Source: Pseudobacillus wudalianchiensis | GTDB lineage: Bacteria; Bacillota; Bacilli; Bacillales; Domibacillaceae | Length of the DNA: 64,000 nt | Direction: 5' to 3' | Assembly: GCF_001685015.1 (NCBI RefSeq) | Contig: NZ_MAYT01000029.1 | Coordinates: 85,689 to 149,688, forward strand | Shown: positions 1 to 7,962 of the stretch, one piece after another | Position numbering within the stretch: position 1 is the first letter of the stretch | Layout of the letters: each line of letters opens with the position of its first letter | The notes under the pieces: generated by a model | The model's database searches: none | What the model saw: the letters and a program-made list of their open reading frames with translations, nothing else | What the model was told of the DNA's origin: nothing | Program-made: the position numbers and the translations under genes

Positions 1-321
1 TTCTAGGCGTCTATTTATATCCCGGTAAGAAAAAAAAGCATCGCTCGTGTCAATCCAGCCGTCTAAATGAAGCCCTCCTGTCCAAATAATCAACAATAGC
101 CAAAAAAGAAAAGCATTGCCGAGAGACGACAGCGGGGACCATTCAAGCAACATCCAAAATACACTGCCATAGATCAGCCCTTTTACTAAACCAAACAGCG
201 GAAATACCCGTAATGCGGCCCGCAAATGATGAGGATCTACCGGCAGCTCCTTATGAATCGGGACAGCAGAAAAAAATTGCACATTCAGCAAGAAGCCGTT
301 CACATACATTTTCAATTGCAT
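1..321 (-). CDS. cobS: Adenosylcobinamide-GDP ribazoletransferase (cobalamin synthase), N-terminal part
   Basis: This membrane enzyme joins adenosylcobinamide-GDP to alpha-ribazole (or its phosphate) in the last step of nucleotide-loop assembly. Only the first 107 codons lie in the window; the reading frame runs off the left edge. The visible part carries the hallmark stretch GGLHLDGWIDTSDAFFSYRD, a variant of the family's metal-binding GG-H-DG-xD-xxD motif, preceded by hydrophobic segments. The start is the ATG at 321, which overlaps the 3' end of the upstream cobQ-like gene by 10 bases, so translation is probably coupled. It is the last visible gene of the salvage operon. Identity is well supported by motif and context; the C-terminal half cannot be judged. 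Confidence 0.9.
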   Translation of the reverse strand, partial: MQLKMYVNGFLLNVQFFSAVPIHKELPVDPHHLRAALRVFPLFGLVKGLIYGSVFWMLLEWSPLSSLGNAFLFWLLLIIWTGGLHLDGWIDTSDAFFSYRDINRRLE

Positions 322-1184
322 GAATCGTGTTCCTCTTGTTCCAAAATGGCTATAAACTTTTCCCAGTCCAAGTATGTTTGTAAATGGCTCGCCAATTGAT
401 TATATGTAGCGTCTTTATCCTTCATCTGTGTTTTTTCTTCTAATGGCGGCAACTTTCTGTTTGAAAGCGACAACACGTCTTCTTCTTCAAGCTGGTGATC
501 AGCCAAATAAGGAAGAACAGCCAAGACAGGAATACCCGTCCGCTCTTCCAGCCAGCTTTTTCCTGCTTCAAATAAAAGCGGATCACCATGAAATTTATTA
601 ATGATAACTCCTTTAACACGGCTGCGTTCATGCGGTTCAAGCAATTCCAGCGTGCCGACGACACTGGCAAACAAGCCGCCGCGTTGCACATCTGCCACTA
701 GTATGACTGGCACGTCGGCTAGTTCAGCTACCTTCATATTAACAACTTCCCGGTCCTTTAAGTTCATCTCCACCGGACTGCCTGCCCCCTCGATAACGAG
801 AAAATCAGCTAACTCACTCAGCTTTTCTAATGAATGCCTAATCGTTTCAATCGCCTTGTCATAATACTGCTCCCGATATTTCATCCCGGCAATCACATCT
901 ATTCGTTCACCGAGCCACACGACTTCTGAGCGGCCAGGTTCCGCTGGCTTTAACAAAATAGGATTTATTTCAGGAAGCGGATCAAGCGCACACGCCTCCG
1001 CCTGCAGTACTTGCGCTTTGCCAATTTCTTTGCCATCTTCGGTAATATAAGAATAGTTCGTGACGTTTTGTGACTTAAAAGGCGCCGGCCGGAAGCCCTT
1101 TTGGAGAAGCAGTCGGCATAGTGCCGTTACGATCAGACTTTTCCCTACATCGGAAGCCGTTCCCTGAATCATAATCCCTTTCAT
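312..1184 (-). CDS. cobQ: CobQ/CbiP-like cobyric acid synthase lacking the glutaminase domain
   Basis: Full-length CobQ (about 500 residues) uses ATP and glutamine to amidate adenosylcobyrinic acid diamide to cobyric acid. This protein has only 290 residues. Residues 1 to about 235 are the ATP-binding dethiobiotin-synthetase-like domain: P-loop GTASDVGKS at 8-16, then KSQNVTNYS, EGAGSPVE and LVADVQRGG. The glutamine amidotransferase domain, with its Cys/His nucleophile region, is missing. After a short linker the protein ends in DATYNQLASHLQTYLDWEKF, which resembles the extreme C-terminal tail of full-length CobQ. It therefore looks like an in-frame internal deletion. The ATG at 1184 is chosen because it follows AAGGGGG and overlaps the cobU stop as ATGA. 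The frame is intact, so the gene is probably expressed. Amidation from free ammonia, a changed role, or decay are all possible. Confidence 0.82.
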   Translation of the reverse strand: MKGIMIQGTASDVGKSLIVTALCRLLLQKGFRPAPFKSQNVTNYSYITEDGKEIGKAQVLQAEACALDPLPEINPILLKPAEPGRSEVVWLGERIDVIAGMKYREQYYDKAIETIRHSLEKLSELADFLVIEGAGSPVEMNLKDREVVNMKVAELADVPVILVADVQRGGLFASVVGTLELLEPHERSRVKGVIINKFHGDPLLFEAGKSWLEERTGIPVLAVLPYLADHQLEEEDVLSLSNRKLPPLEEKTQMKDKDATYNQLASHLQTYLDWEKFIAILEQEEHDSCN

Positions 1185-1765
1185 GTTGTCGCCCCCTTTT
1201 TCTTTATAAGCGGGCACCCGTGCTCCACTAGCACAGCAAGCGTCGCTTCTTCTATCAGATATTGATGAAGTTCCCCTAATGTTTTAGCATAATAAAATAC
1301 AAGAGAACCGTTTAGAGGCTCATAGGCCAATTCGTTGGAGACAACAACAACGGCTCCTGCTGACTTTCTGATCTCCTCAATTCCTGTACAAATAGTCTGC
1401 TTCACCTTTGCCTGAAAAGAGGGATGCCCCCATTCCTCATCCGTTAAGTCACTGGCAAACCACTCATTCGTTAATAATGTCGTCAAGCAATCAACTAATA
1501 TGACATCCTTCTTTGTAAAGCGGCTTGATAAAGCCCCTACTTGAACGGGCTGCTCCCACGTTGTCCATACTTTCCCAGACCCTTCTCTTTCTTTTTGATG
1601 CGCGCGAACACGGGCGGCCATTTCTTCATCGGTTACTTTTCCACAAGCTATATAATGAAGGCTGCCTTCTAGTCTTTCCGCTTCTAAGACAGCCTGCTTT
1701 TCTGCTTCTCCGCTCTTCCCGCTGCGCACACCACCAAGGATGACTGTTAGCTCTGCTTTTTCCAT
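1181..1765 (-). CDS. cobU: Bifunctional adenosylcobinamide kinase / adenosylcobinamide-phosphate guanylyltransferase
   Basis: CobU phosphorylates adenosylcobinamide and transfers GMP to it, activating the corrin for attachment of the lower ligand. The 194-residue length is typical. Visible motifs are the P-loop GGVRSGKS at 11-18, the RVRAHQKERE segment with His56 at the place of the guanylylated histidine, the Walker-B-like ILVDCLTTLLTNE, and VVVVSNELAYEP. The last follows the family pattern VSNE but has AYEPL in place of the usual GxGIVP. The gene overlaps cobD upstream by 19 bases and cobQ downstream by 4. It is a core salvage function, needed whether the cell imports cobinamide or remakes it from cobyric acid. 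Confidence 0.93.
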   Translation of the reverse strand: MEKAELTVILGGVRSGKSGEAEKQAVLEAERLEGSLHYIACGKVTDEEMAARVRAHQKEREGSGKVWTTWEQPVQVGALSSRFTKKDVILVDCLTTLLTNEWFASDLTDEEWGHPSFQAKVKQTICTGIEEIRKSAGAVVVVSNELAYEPLNGSLVFYYAKTLGELHQYLIEEATLAVLVEHGCPLIKKKGATT

Positions 1766-2817
1766 TGCTGTAAAGCCTCTTTCAATTGGTTATTCTCTGC
1801 TTCTGTTTTCACTGCTGCCCTGAGCCATTTGCCGGCAAGCCCAGGATAATTATATGTATGGCGCAGAACTATTCCTTTTTCTAGTAAAAAGAGAAAGAGC
1901 GGCTTTTGATCTGCTAATCTCGGATCACGCAACAGATAAAAATTAACGACCGACCGGCTAAATTGAAATCCTTCCTTCTCTAAGAAAGAAAACATATTCT
2001 CTCGCTCTTCCGTAATTTTCTCTCGTGACCAATCGACAAATTCCCGGTCCGCCAAGATGGTTTCAGCTGCCTTCAGGGCGAGAGCGTTCACATTCCAATG
2101 CGGACGAAAGCGAGCAATCTGTAAAGCGAGCGATTCATTTGCCAGTAGATAACCGAGACGCAAGCCGGCAATAGCATACATTTTCGTTAAGGATCTTAAC
2201 ACAATTAAATTTGAATATTTCTGAATGAGCCCCGCAACGGTAAAGGAGCCGGCAAAATCATAAAAGGCCTCGTCCACTACAACGCAGCAGCTAGTTGATG
2301 AGAGACGATCTAACAGTTCAATCATTTCCCCTTCAGAAAAAGCCATCCCGCTCGGATTGTTCGGCGTGCAAATAAAAACAGCAGCAGCCCCCTCGGCTTT
2401 CACGGCTAATTCCTTCATTGGAATAGTGTAATCTTCATTGATAAGCACATACTCGATTTCGCAACCATATGCCCGGCAGGCCGTTTCATATTCAGAGAAT
2501 GCCGGCTGAACAATGATCACTTTACATCCACGCCACAGCTGACCGAGAAATTGAATGACTTCTGCCGCTCCATTCCCTAACACTACTTGTTGTTCATCTA
2601 CCTGGCTTAACTGAGCAATTTGCCTTGTTATCGATTTCCCATAAGGATCAGGGTAATCAGAAATAACAGAAAACCAGCTGTTCCATTGATCCCGGATGCT
2701 TTGCGGTGGTCCGTAGGGATTAATATTGACGCTAAAGTCTACGATAGAATCTGGCTGTTTTATTCCTGCACCTTCATATAAGTGTGCCGGATTAGAACCA
2801 TGTGCGGGCCATTTCAT
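1747..2817 (-). CDS. cobD: CobD-like threonine-phosphate decarboxylase (PLP enzyme)
   Basis: This is a fold-type I PLP enzyme of the histidinol-phosphate aminotransferase-like group. Members in cobalamin operons decarboxylate L-threonine phosphate to (R)-1-amino-2-propanol phosphate, the linker of the nucleotide loop. Signs are the N-terminal HGSNP and DFSVNINPYGPP typical of CobD, FICTPNNPSG in the middle, VVDEAFYDF, and the PLP lysine in LRSLTKMYAIAGLRLGY. The 356-residue length fits. It overlaps cbiB upstream by 26 bases and cobU downstream by 19. Its neighbour CbiB uses its product, which supports the decarboxylase role over a general aminotransferase, although sequence alone does not exclude the latter. 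Confidence 0.88.
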   Translation of the reverse strand: MKWPAHGSNPAHLYEGAGIKQPDSIVDFSVNINPYGPPQSIRDQWNSWFSVISDYPDPYGKSITRQIAQLSQVDEQQVVLGNGAAEVIQFLGQLWRGCKVIIVQPAFSEYETACRAYGCEIEYVLINEDYTIPMKELAVKAEGAAAVFICTPNNPSGMAFSEGEMIELLDRLSSTSCCVVVDEAFYDFAGSFTVAGLIQKYSNLIVLRSLTKMYAIAGLRLGYLLANESLALQIARFRPHWNVNALALKAAETILADREFVDWSREKITEERENMFSFLEKEGFQFSRSVVNFYLLRDPRLADQKPLFLFLLEKGIVLRHTYNYPGLAGKWLRAAVKTEAENNQLKEALQQWKKQS

Positions 2818-3757
2818 AGCAAATGCCTCCTATCCACATAACAAGCAAGAATAAAAAAGAAGAACGCTCCATAATCTGATTCGTAAGCAGGATATCCTCT
2901 GCCGTTTTTTGTTTTAACGGATCACCCATTTCCGCACGATGGGAGACACGGCCTTTATATACGTTCACGCCGCCTAGCTGAATGCCGAGCAAACCAGCAA
3001 CAGCCGCCTCACACCAGCCGCTATTTGGGCTTGGGTGCTTTTTCGCATCACGGCGGATAATGTGCCATACTTGTTTTTTGGAATACCTAGTCTCCGGAAA
3101 AGATATAACCATGAGCCAGCTCGTCAGACGGGCAGGCAGCCAATTCACTACATCATCCAGACGGGCAGAAGCCCAGCCAAACTGTTCATACCGATCATTT
3201 TTATACCCAACCATTGAGTCACACGTATTAATCGCCCGGTACATGATAGCTCCAGGCGCGCCGGCTAGAAAAGCCCAGAAAAGCGGAGCGGTCACACCGT
3301 CACTCGTATTCTCAGCAACGGTCTCGATGGTCCCTCTCGTAATCTCTCCTTCATCTAGTTGATCTGTATCGCGGCCAACAATATAAGAAAGCTTTATACG
3401 TGCTTCTGGCAAATCTCCGCTTCGTAACGGTTCATACACACTCACCCCTGCTTCTTTTAAGCTGCGGCAGGCAATGGCAGAAGCGATCATCAGGGTCTCT
3501 GCTGCTACTCCGGCCGCTGGATGGATACGATAGAAGAGAAAAACGAACAAAAAACTAACTCCGCCGGTAATTAGAAGAGTGATAGCAAGCATCCACACCC
3601 CTTTATTCCGCCGGCCTGTTCCTTTATTCAGCCGTTGCTCTAGAAAATGAATAAGCGAGCCGATCCAACGAACCGGATGCGGCAGATGCGGGGGATCACC
3701 AACTAGACGATCAATAAAAAAAGCGATGGTTGCGGCCAAGAGATGGTAGATCATCAT
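2792..3757 (-). CDS. cbiB: Adenosylcobinamide-phosphate synthase (CbiB family)
   Basis: CbiB is a membrane protein that attaches aminopropanol (phosphate) to adenosylcobyric acid, giving adenosylcobinamide (phosphate). The protein opens with the family signature IDRLVGDPPHLPHPVRWIG. It continues with several membrane segments, IVGRDTDQLDEGEITRGTIE and VAENTSDGVTAPLFWAF, and KNDRYEQFGWASARLDDVVN, all characteristic of CbiB. The start is set at the first of two consecutive ATGs (3757 or 3754), preceded by GGGAGAGG and overlapping the upstream stop as ATGA; a longer frame upstream has no ribosome binding site. Together with the CbiZ domain encoded just upstream it can remodel cobinamides: CbiZ removes the linker and CbiB puts a new one on. 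Confidence 0.93.
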   Translation of the reverse strand: MMIYHLLAATIAFFIDRLVGDPPHLPHPVRWIGSLIHFLEQRLNKGTGRRNKGVWMLAITLLITGGVSFLFVFLFYRIHPAAGVAAETLMIASAIACRSLKEAGVSVYEPLRSGDLPEARIKLSYIVGRDTDQLDEGEITRGTIETVAENTSDGVTAPLFWAFLAGAPGAIMYRAINTCDSMVGYKNDRYEQFGWASARLDDVVNWLPARLTSWLMVISFPETRYSKKQVWHIIRRDAKKHPSPNSGWCEAAVAGLLGIQLGGVNVYKGRVSHRAEMGDPLKQKTAEDILLTNQIMERSSFLFLLVMWIGGICYEMARTWF

Positions 3758-5223
3758 ATCCTCTCTCCCGTTCCGCTTTTTTCTAACGATTCTATTGTGC
3801 ATTCATAGACTGCCTTTCCAATCGACTGGCCCAGCGGCGAAATAGTGCCCGCAAATGCCTGATGTGCGCCGCGCTGGGTCGCCGCGATGAGAACACTATC
3901 AGTGGAAGTACCTGTCGCCCATGAATGTGTTAATGGATCTTTGACTTTTTTATCGAATAAAGCTTTTACTTTCGCCTCTGTAGCTGTCATCACCGATTGA
4001 ACGAATGCTTCCTCTGACAAATAACCATTCGCGAATACCCATGTATTGATTGTACCTGGCAAAAAGGCACGGCTATGCTCTACAGCCCGCGATACATCAA
4101 CCGCATTCCCCACACCAGCGGTAACGACGACAAACACAGACACATCTTCTATTTCTACAAAGCGATAAGCAGCTTTACGAAGGTGAACGGCTGTCATCAT
4201 TCCGACTGTCTCATTTATATCAAAATGATGCTGCTTCAAAAACCCCTTCATATCTTCCTTGTAAGAGTCGTGCCAATAATTTTTATCGACATGCCGGTTC
4301 ACGAAGCTGCGGTGCCATCCCCATCCCGCTCCAATGACGCCTGCTGATAATGTTTTTAATAATACAGGAGCCTCTAGAGCAATAAATTCATCTTTATGTG
4401 TAATACACGTCCCATCGATGATGATCTCTGTTTCTTCCTTAGCTGCTTTCTCAGGAAGAATGCTCATTTGCGGTTTAGGGACTTCCGGATGCGGCCGCTG
4501 ATGGATCGCCGTTTTGTAGACTTGCTGAATCGGCTCTTCCTTTAACACTTCGCTCGGAATGCCCAAGCCGTTCATTGTTCCATCTTCCATCAGTAATAAC
4601 CTATCACAATACAGAGATGCGAGATTCAAGTCATGAAAGATCGATACAACGGTTAACCCTGCTTCGCTCGCCATTTTCTTGAGCAGATCCAGCAGCTCTT
4701 TTTGAAAGGATAAATCCAAATGATTCGTTGGTTCATCTAAAAGTAAAATCTCGGGCTCTTGGGCAAGAGCTTGAGCGAGAAACACCCGCTGCCGCTCACC
4801 ACCTGACAGTTCTTCAAGAGAAGTATTAGCAAACTGTATAGTGCCTGTTCGTTCCATTGCCTTGTTTACAGCCTGTTCATCCTCTTCTGTCCATATCGGG
4901 AAAAGACCACTTTGGTGAGCATAGCGGCCGAGAGAAACTGTTTCTTTCACCGTGTAGGAAAAAGCCTGGGGGGTCATCTGGGGAAGAACAGCTAGCCGCT
5001 TCGCCAGCTCTTTTGGCTTATAATCTTTTATTTCCTTTCCTTCGATCTGCATCGAGCCGCTGCTTACAGGGACAATGCCGCTCATCATTTTTAGCAGCGT
5101 TGTTTTGCCGCTGCCATTAGGACCTAATATGCCAAAAAGCTCTCCTTTTTGAACAGAAAAAGATAAATCACGGACAATCAGCTTGCCATCATAACCACCG
5201 CTGAGTTTTGTTAATTGAATCAT
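3754..5223 (-). CDS. btuD-cbiZ: BtuD-type cobalamin ABC ATPase fused to CbiZ adenosylcobinamide amidohydrolase
   Basis: This is a two-domain protein of 489 residues. Residues 1 to about 250 form the ATPase of a BtuCDF/FecCDE-type importer: Walker A GPNGSGKTT near residue 35, signature LSGGERQRV, Walker B ILLLDEPTNHLDL and the H-loop in SIFHDLNLASLYCDR. Residues from about 285 to 480 form a CbiZ domain, starting near GAGWGWHRSFVNRHVDKNYW and including VFVVVTAGVGNAVDVSRA and INTWVFANGYLSEEAFV. CbiZ hydrolyses adenosylcobinamide to adenosylcobyric acid and aminopropanol. Such fusions occur in Bacillus relatives and link uptake with remodelling. The gene overlaps btuC by 4 bases (ATGA) and precedes cbiB with another ATGA junction. 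Confidence 0.93.
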   Translation of the reverse strand: MIQLTKLSGGYDGKLIVRDLSFSVQKGELFGILGPNGSGKTTLLKMMSGIVPVSSGSMQIEGKEIKDYKPKELAKRLAVLPQMTPQAFSYTVKETVSLGRYAHQSGLFPIWTEEDEQAVNKAMERTGTIQFANTSLEELSGGERQRVFLAQALAQEPEILLLDEPTNHLDLSFQKELLDLLKKMASEAGLTVVSIFHDLNLASLYCDRLLLMEDGTMNGLGIPSEVLKEEPIQQVYKTAIHQRPHPEVPKPQMSILPEKAAKEETEIIIDGTCITHKDEFIALEAPVLLKTLSAGVIGAGWGWHRSFVNRHVDKNYWHDSYKEDMKGFLKQHHFDINETVGMMTAVHLRKAAYRFVEIEDVSVFVVVTAGVGNAVDVSRAVEHSRAFLPGTINTWVFANGYLSEEAFVQSVMTATEAKVKALFDKKVKDPLTHSWATGTSTDSVLIAATQRGAHQAFAGTISPLGQSIGKAVYECTIESLEKSGTGERI

Positions 5224-6281
5224 GCTGTTCTTCTTCCTTTCCTGTGCTTACGAAGCAAAATGATGGCAAAGACGGGAGCGCCAATAATAGAAGTAATTAC
5301 GCCAATTGGCAATTCGGTTGGGGAAATAATGGTGCGGGCTACAAGATCAGCTAAAATTAGAAAACCAGCACCGGCGAACATAGACAATGGCAACAAATGA
5401 CGATGATCTGGTCCCCATATCAACCGAATAAAGTGAGGAATGACCAATCCGACGAATCCGATCGTGCCCGAAACAGCAACAGCCGCTCCTGTTAAAATAG
5501 AGCCAGCGATTAGTACAATGAGCTTTTTCCGGCGGACGTTCACCCCTAAGTGCTGGGCTTTTTCCTCGCCGAACGACATGGCATTCAATTCAGCGGCATG
5601 AATGATTAACAAGATCGTACCAATGAGGAAAAACGGCAGGATCAGCTGAATATAATCCCACCCCCTCATCGACACGCTGCCAAGCAGCCAGCCGATAATT
5701 TGCCTTAGCTCCTCACCTGTCAGCGCAATCATTAAAGAAATAACGGCGCCCAAGAAAGAGCTAAAAATAATGCCTGTTAAAATGATCGTTTCTACTTTTA
5801 GCGAACGTTCAATCGCCTGAGCAAATAAAACAACAATGAAGATGGTGACAATCGAAGCCATAATACTAATGACAGGCAGCGTAAAGCCGGATAGCCATGA
5901 AAACTGCACATTAAAAAACAGCACCATCACAGCGCCTGCTGAAGCGCCCGATGAAACACCGAGTGTATATGGATCGGCTAACGGATTGCGCAGCAGCCCT
6001 TGAAATGCAGCACCTGCCACCGCTAAGGAAGCGCCTACGAGAGCTGCCAGCAAGACGCGCGGAAACCTAATTTTCCATACGATGTTATCAAAAGACGGGT
6101 CTACTCCATGAAGGGAAGTGCCGAAAAAATGATGAGATAATAAGAAAGCGATATCCCGAAATGGAACTTGTATCGTTCCAATCGAGATACCCCCAAATAA
6201 AGCGATCATAAAAAAAGCGAATACGATCAAATAGGCCGAAATCTTATTTCTTAAAAACATCTGGATAGATCGCTTCGGCAA
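5220..6281 (-). CDS. btuC: Cobalamin/corrinoid ABC transporter permease (FecCD family)
   Basis: This is a polytopic permease of the BtuC/FecCD family with about ten hydrophobic segments. Characteristic stretches are RFPRVLLAALVGASLAVAGA, FQGLLRNPLADPYTLGVSSG, and near the C-terminus VSGTIGFVGLVIPHFIRLI followed by GPDHRHLLPLS. It forms the channel of the importer with BtuF (upstream) and the ATPase half of BtuD-CbiZ (downstream). The start is uncertain. The TTG at 6281 has AAGGAG nine bases upstream inside btuF and is preferred; the ATG at 6260 lacks a good ribosome binding site. Either start overlaps the end of btuF, so coupling is likely. Substrate assignment rests on the cobalamin riboswitch and neighbouring cob genes. 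Confidence 0.9.
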   Translation of the reverse strand: MPKRSIQMFLRNKISAYLIVFAFFMIALFGGISIGTIQVPFRDIAFLLSHHFFGTSLHGVDPSFDNIVWKIRFPRVLLAALVGASLAVAGAAFQGLLRNPLADPYTLGVSSGASAGAVMVLFFNVQFSWLSGFTLPVISIMASIVTIFIVVLFAQAIERSLKVETIILTGIIFSSFLGAVISLMIALTGEELRQIIGWLLGSVSMRGWDYIQLILPFFLIGTILLIIHAAELNAMSFGEEKAQHLGVNVRRKKLIVLIAGSILTGAAVAVSGTIGFVGLVIPHFIRLIWGPDHRHLLPLSMFAGAGFLILADLVARTIISPTELPIGVITSIIGAPVFAIILLRKHRKGRRTA

Positions 6282-7218
6282 GTTCTTCTACTCCTTCAAC
6301 AAGACGTGGGCCTGTCCGGTTAACTAGGTCAGCTTGCACGTCATGAACGTCTTTGTTTTTAACGGCAGTGATGTTTTCCCAGCCTTTACGCTTCAACACT
6401 TCCTCAACCGGCTGTTTCGTATAGTAGCCGTGTGTTGTAATAATGACATCTGGATTTTTCTTAATAATTGCTTCCTCTGTCATTTGGATCCATCCTTCTT
6501 GATCAGCAGCAGCATTTTTCGCATGAATCAGATCAAGCATTTCTTGCATAAAGGTATTCTTGCCAGATGTATAGATTTCAGGTGCTGGTGACACTTCGAT
6601 AAAGACGCTTTTTTCATCTTCTTTTTTAATCGTTTCTGCCTTTTCCTCTACCTCTGCTAAATCTTCTTTCATGTCTTTTACTACATCATGAGCTTTTTCA
6701 CTCGTCCCAGTAGCCTTCCCAATCATTTCAATTGAATCGTATACCTGATCAAAATTCTGGGCATTATTAACGACAAGTACATCAATTCCTGCTTCTTCCA
6801 GCTGTTTAAAGCCATCTTTTGCATTATGAGCACTGGAGGCGTGGGCTAACACTAGATCAGTGTCGAGTCCGATAATTTTTTCAATGTTATATTCCATACC
6901 GCCGACTTTTTCTTTAGAGTTTACTTCTTTCGGGTAGTTATCATTATCGGAAACGCCAACAATTTCCTTTCCTAACCCGAGCTCATAAGCGATTTCGGTA
7001 TTGCTCGGAATGAGGGAAACGATTTTCTTTGGCTTTTCCTCAATAACGACATTCTTTCCTTCTGCGTCTCTGATCGTTACTGGAAAGGCCGCTTCTTGAC
7101 TTTCTTTTGGCTGATCTGCTTTTTCTTCCTTTTCTGGCGCTGCTTTATCTGTTCCGCAGCCAGCCAACAATCCGGCAGCCAACACGAAAGATAATGTGTA
7201 CTTAGATACTTTGTTCAT
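6244..7218 (-). CDS. btuF: Corrinoid-binding lipoprotein of the ABC importer
   Basis: This is a periplasmic-binding-protein-like lipoprotein (324 residues) that captures corrinoids outside the membrane. The N-terminus is a lipoprotein signal peptide ending in the lipobox LLAGC, with Cys21 as the lipidated residue. A charged, low-complexity linker follows (KAAPEKEEKADQPKESQE), then a class III binding-protein domain with KKIVSLIPSNTEIAYELGLG, VGVSDNDNYP and the long central helix region KDMKEDLAEVEEKAETIKKE. It is the first gene of the operon and sits about 35 bases downstream of the riboswitch terminator. A siderophore or haem substrate would be possible from the family alone, but the riboswitch and operon argue for cobalamin or cobinamide. 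Confidence 0.92.
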   Translation of the reverse strand: MNKVSKYTLSFVLAAGLLAGCGTDKAAPEKEEKADQPKESQEAAFPVTIRDAEGKNVVIEEKPKKIVSLIPSNTEIAYELGLGKEIVGVSDNDNYPKEVNSKEKVGGMEYNIEKIIGLDTDLVLAHASSAHNAKDGFKQLEEAGIDVLVVNNAQNFDQVYDSIEMIGKATGTSEKAHDVVKDMKEDLAEVEEKAETIKKEDEKSVFIEVSPAPEIYTSGKNTFMQEMLDLIHAKNAAADQEGWIQMTEEAIIKKNPDVIITTHGYYTKQPVEEVLKRKGWENITAVKNKDVHDVQADLVNRTGPRLVEGVEELAEAIYPDVFKK

Positions 7219-7252
7219 GTCTTTCTCTCCCTTTACTTCTTAGAAATATCAA

Positions 7253-7283
7253 TAAAAAAACACCTCTACGCTTTGGAGAGATG
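7253..7283 (-). terminator. Intrinsic terminator of the cobalamin riboswitch
   Basis: On the minus strand CATCTCT, a nine-base loop and AGAGGTG form a seven-pair stem followed directly by eight U residues. It lies between the aptamer and btuF, so it is the likely expression platform: ligand binding would let it form and stop transcription of the salvage operon. Confidence 0.8.
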
Positions 7284-7299
7284 CAGTGAAAAAGAGCCA

Positions 7300-7497
7300 T
7301 GCGGGCATAATGAGCCAACCAGCCGCTTTTACACCACCCTATCCGCGTAGGTTACCGGTGCTCTAAATCAGGCAGGTTTTCTGGCTTGTGAAATAGATTT
7401 ACTTCACTTACAGTGGCGGGACCGCGCTGGACTTGCACCAGCTTGCCCTTTTAAAAAGCTTTTTATTGAGCTTTACCTGATTCAACGTATGTAGTTT
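7300..7497 (-). ncRNA. Cobalamin riboswitch aptamer
   Basis: Read on the minus strand, the leader contains the conserved core of the cobalamin riboswitch: GGTGCAAGTCCAGCGCGGTC, then the B12 box GCCACTG (7411-7417), then AGCCAGAAAACCTGCC and further on the ACCGGTAACCTACGCGGATAG region. It precedes btuF and is followed by an intrinsic terminator, indicating control by transcription attenuation. Edges are approximate. Confidence 0.93.
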
Positions 7498-7686
7498 TCC
7501 GCCTAGCTTCATTATACACAAAAAAAACGTTCCTTTCATACAATTTTAAAATGAAAACTATTCTTTCTAATTTCCATCGTTCCTATAAATGGAATAAATT
7601 AAATTTTTTGCACAATCCAACGATCTTTACGTTTTAGATAGAGCAAAAGTGGAATAGGATAAAGAAAAGGAAAGGAGCGGCTAACG

Positions 7687-7860
7687 ATGAACCTTGCTGC
7701 TTTAATTGGATTGGTTGTTCTGCTGCTTTGTATTGGTCTTATTTTAGTGTACTTCCTTCGTCAGGCATTCGATGCGAATGATTCACATCGAATAGATGCC
7801 ATTCCCGAAGACGATTCTTATTTAAACGATCGGGACTCTGCACATGATCGCAATCTGTAA
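7687..7860 (+). CDS. Small single-pass membrane protein, unknown function
   Basis: This is a 57-residue protein. Residues 4 to about 24 form one hydrophobic helix (ALIGLVVLLLCIGLILVYFL). They are followed by a short, acidic and polar tail rich in Asp, His and Arg (DANDSHRIDAIPEDDSYLND). The ATG at 7687 has GAAAGGAGCGG upstream at suitable spacing, and a perfect inverted repeat terminator follows at 7909-7942. I do not recognise the family; it resembles many short Bacillus membrane proteins of unknown role. It is not clearly CcoS, which it superficially resembles in size. The good translation signals make a real gene likely. Confidence 0.65.
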   Translation: MNLAALIGLVVLLLCIGLILVYFLRQAFDANDSHRIDAIPEDDSYLNDRDSAHDRNL

Positions 7861-7908
7861 CTTGTTTTTGAATGACAAAGTATCATAAGAAAAAAGCATT
7901 TATTTACC

Positions 7909-7942
7909 ATAAAATCCGCCTGGACTCCAGGCGGATTTTATG
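7909..7942. terminator. Bidirectional intrinsic terminator
   Basis: A near-perfect palindrome (CATAAAATCCGCCTGG ... CCAGGCGGATTTTATG) lies between the convergent small membrane gene and bioA, with A/T-rich flanks on both sides, so it can serve both directions. Confidence 0.85.
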
Positions 7943-7962
7943 GTTTTCCTTAGTAAAGCAGC

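Noticed and set aside
312..1184. Frameshift as the cause of the short CobQ
   Set aside because: The sequence for the missing glutaminase domain is absent in all frames between this gene and cobS, and the C-terminal tail is joined in frame, so it is a deletion rather than a frameshift.
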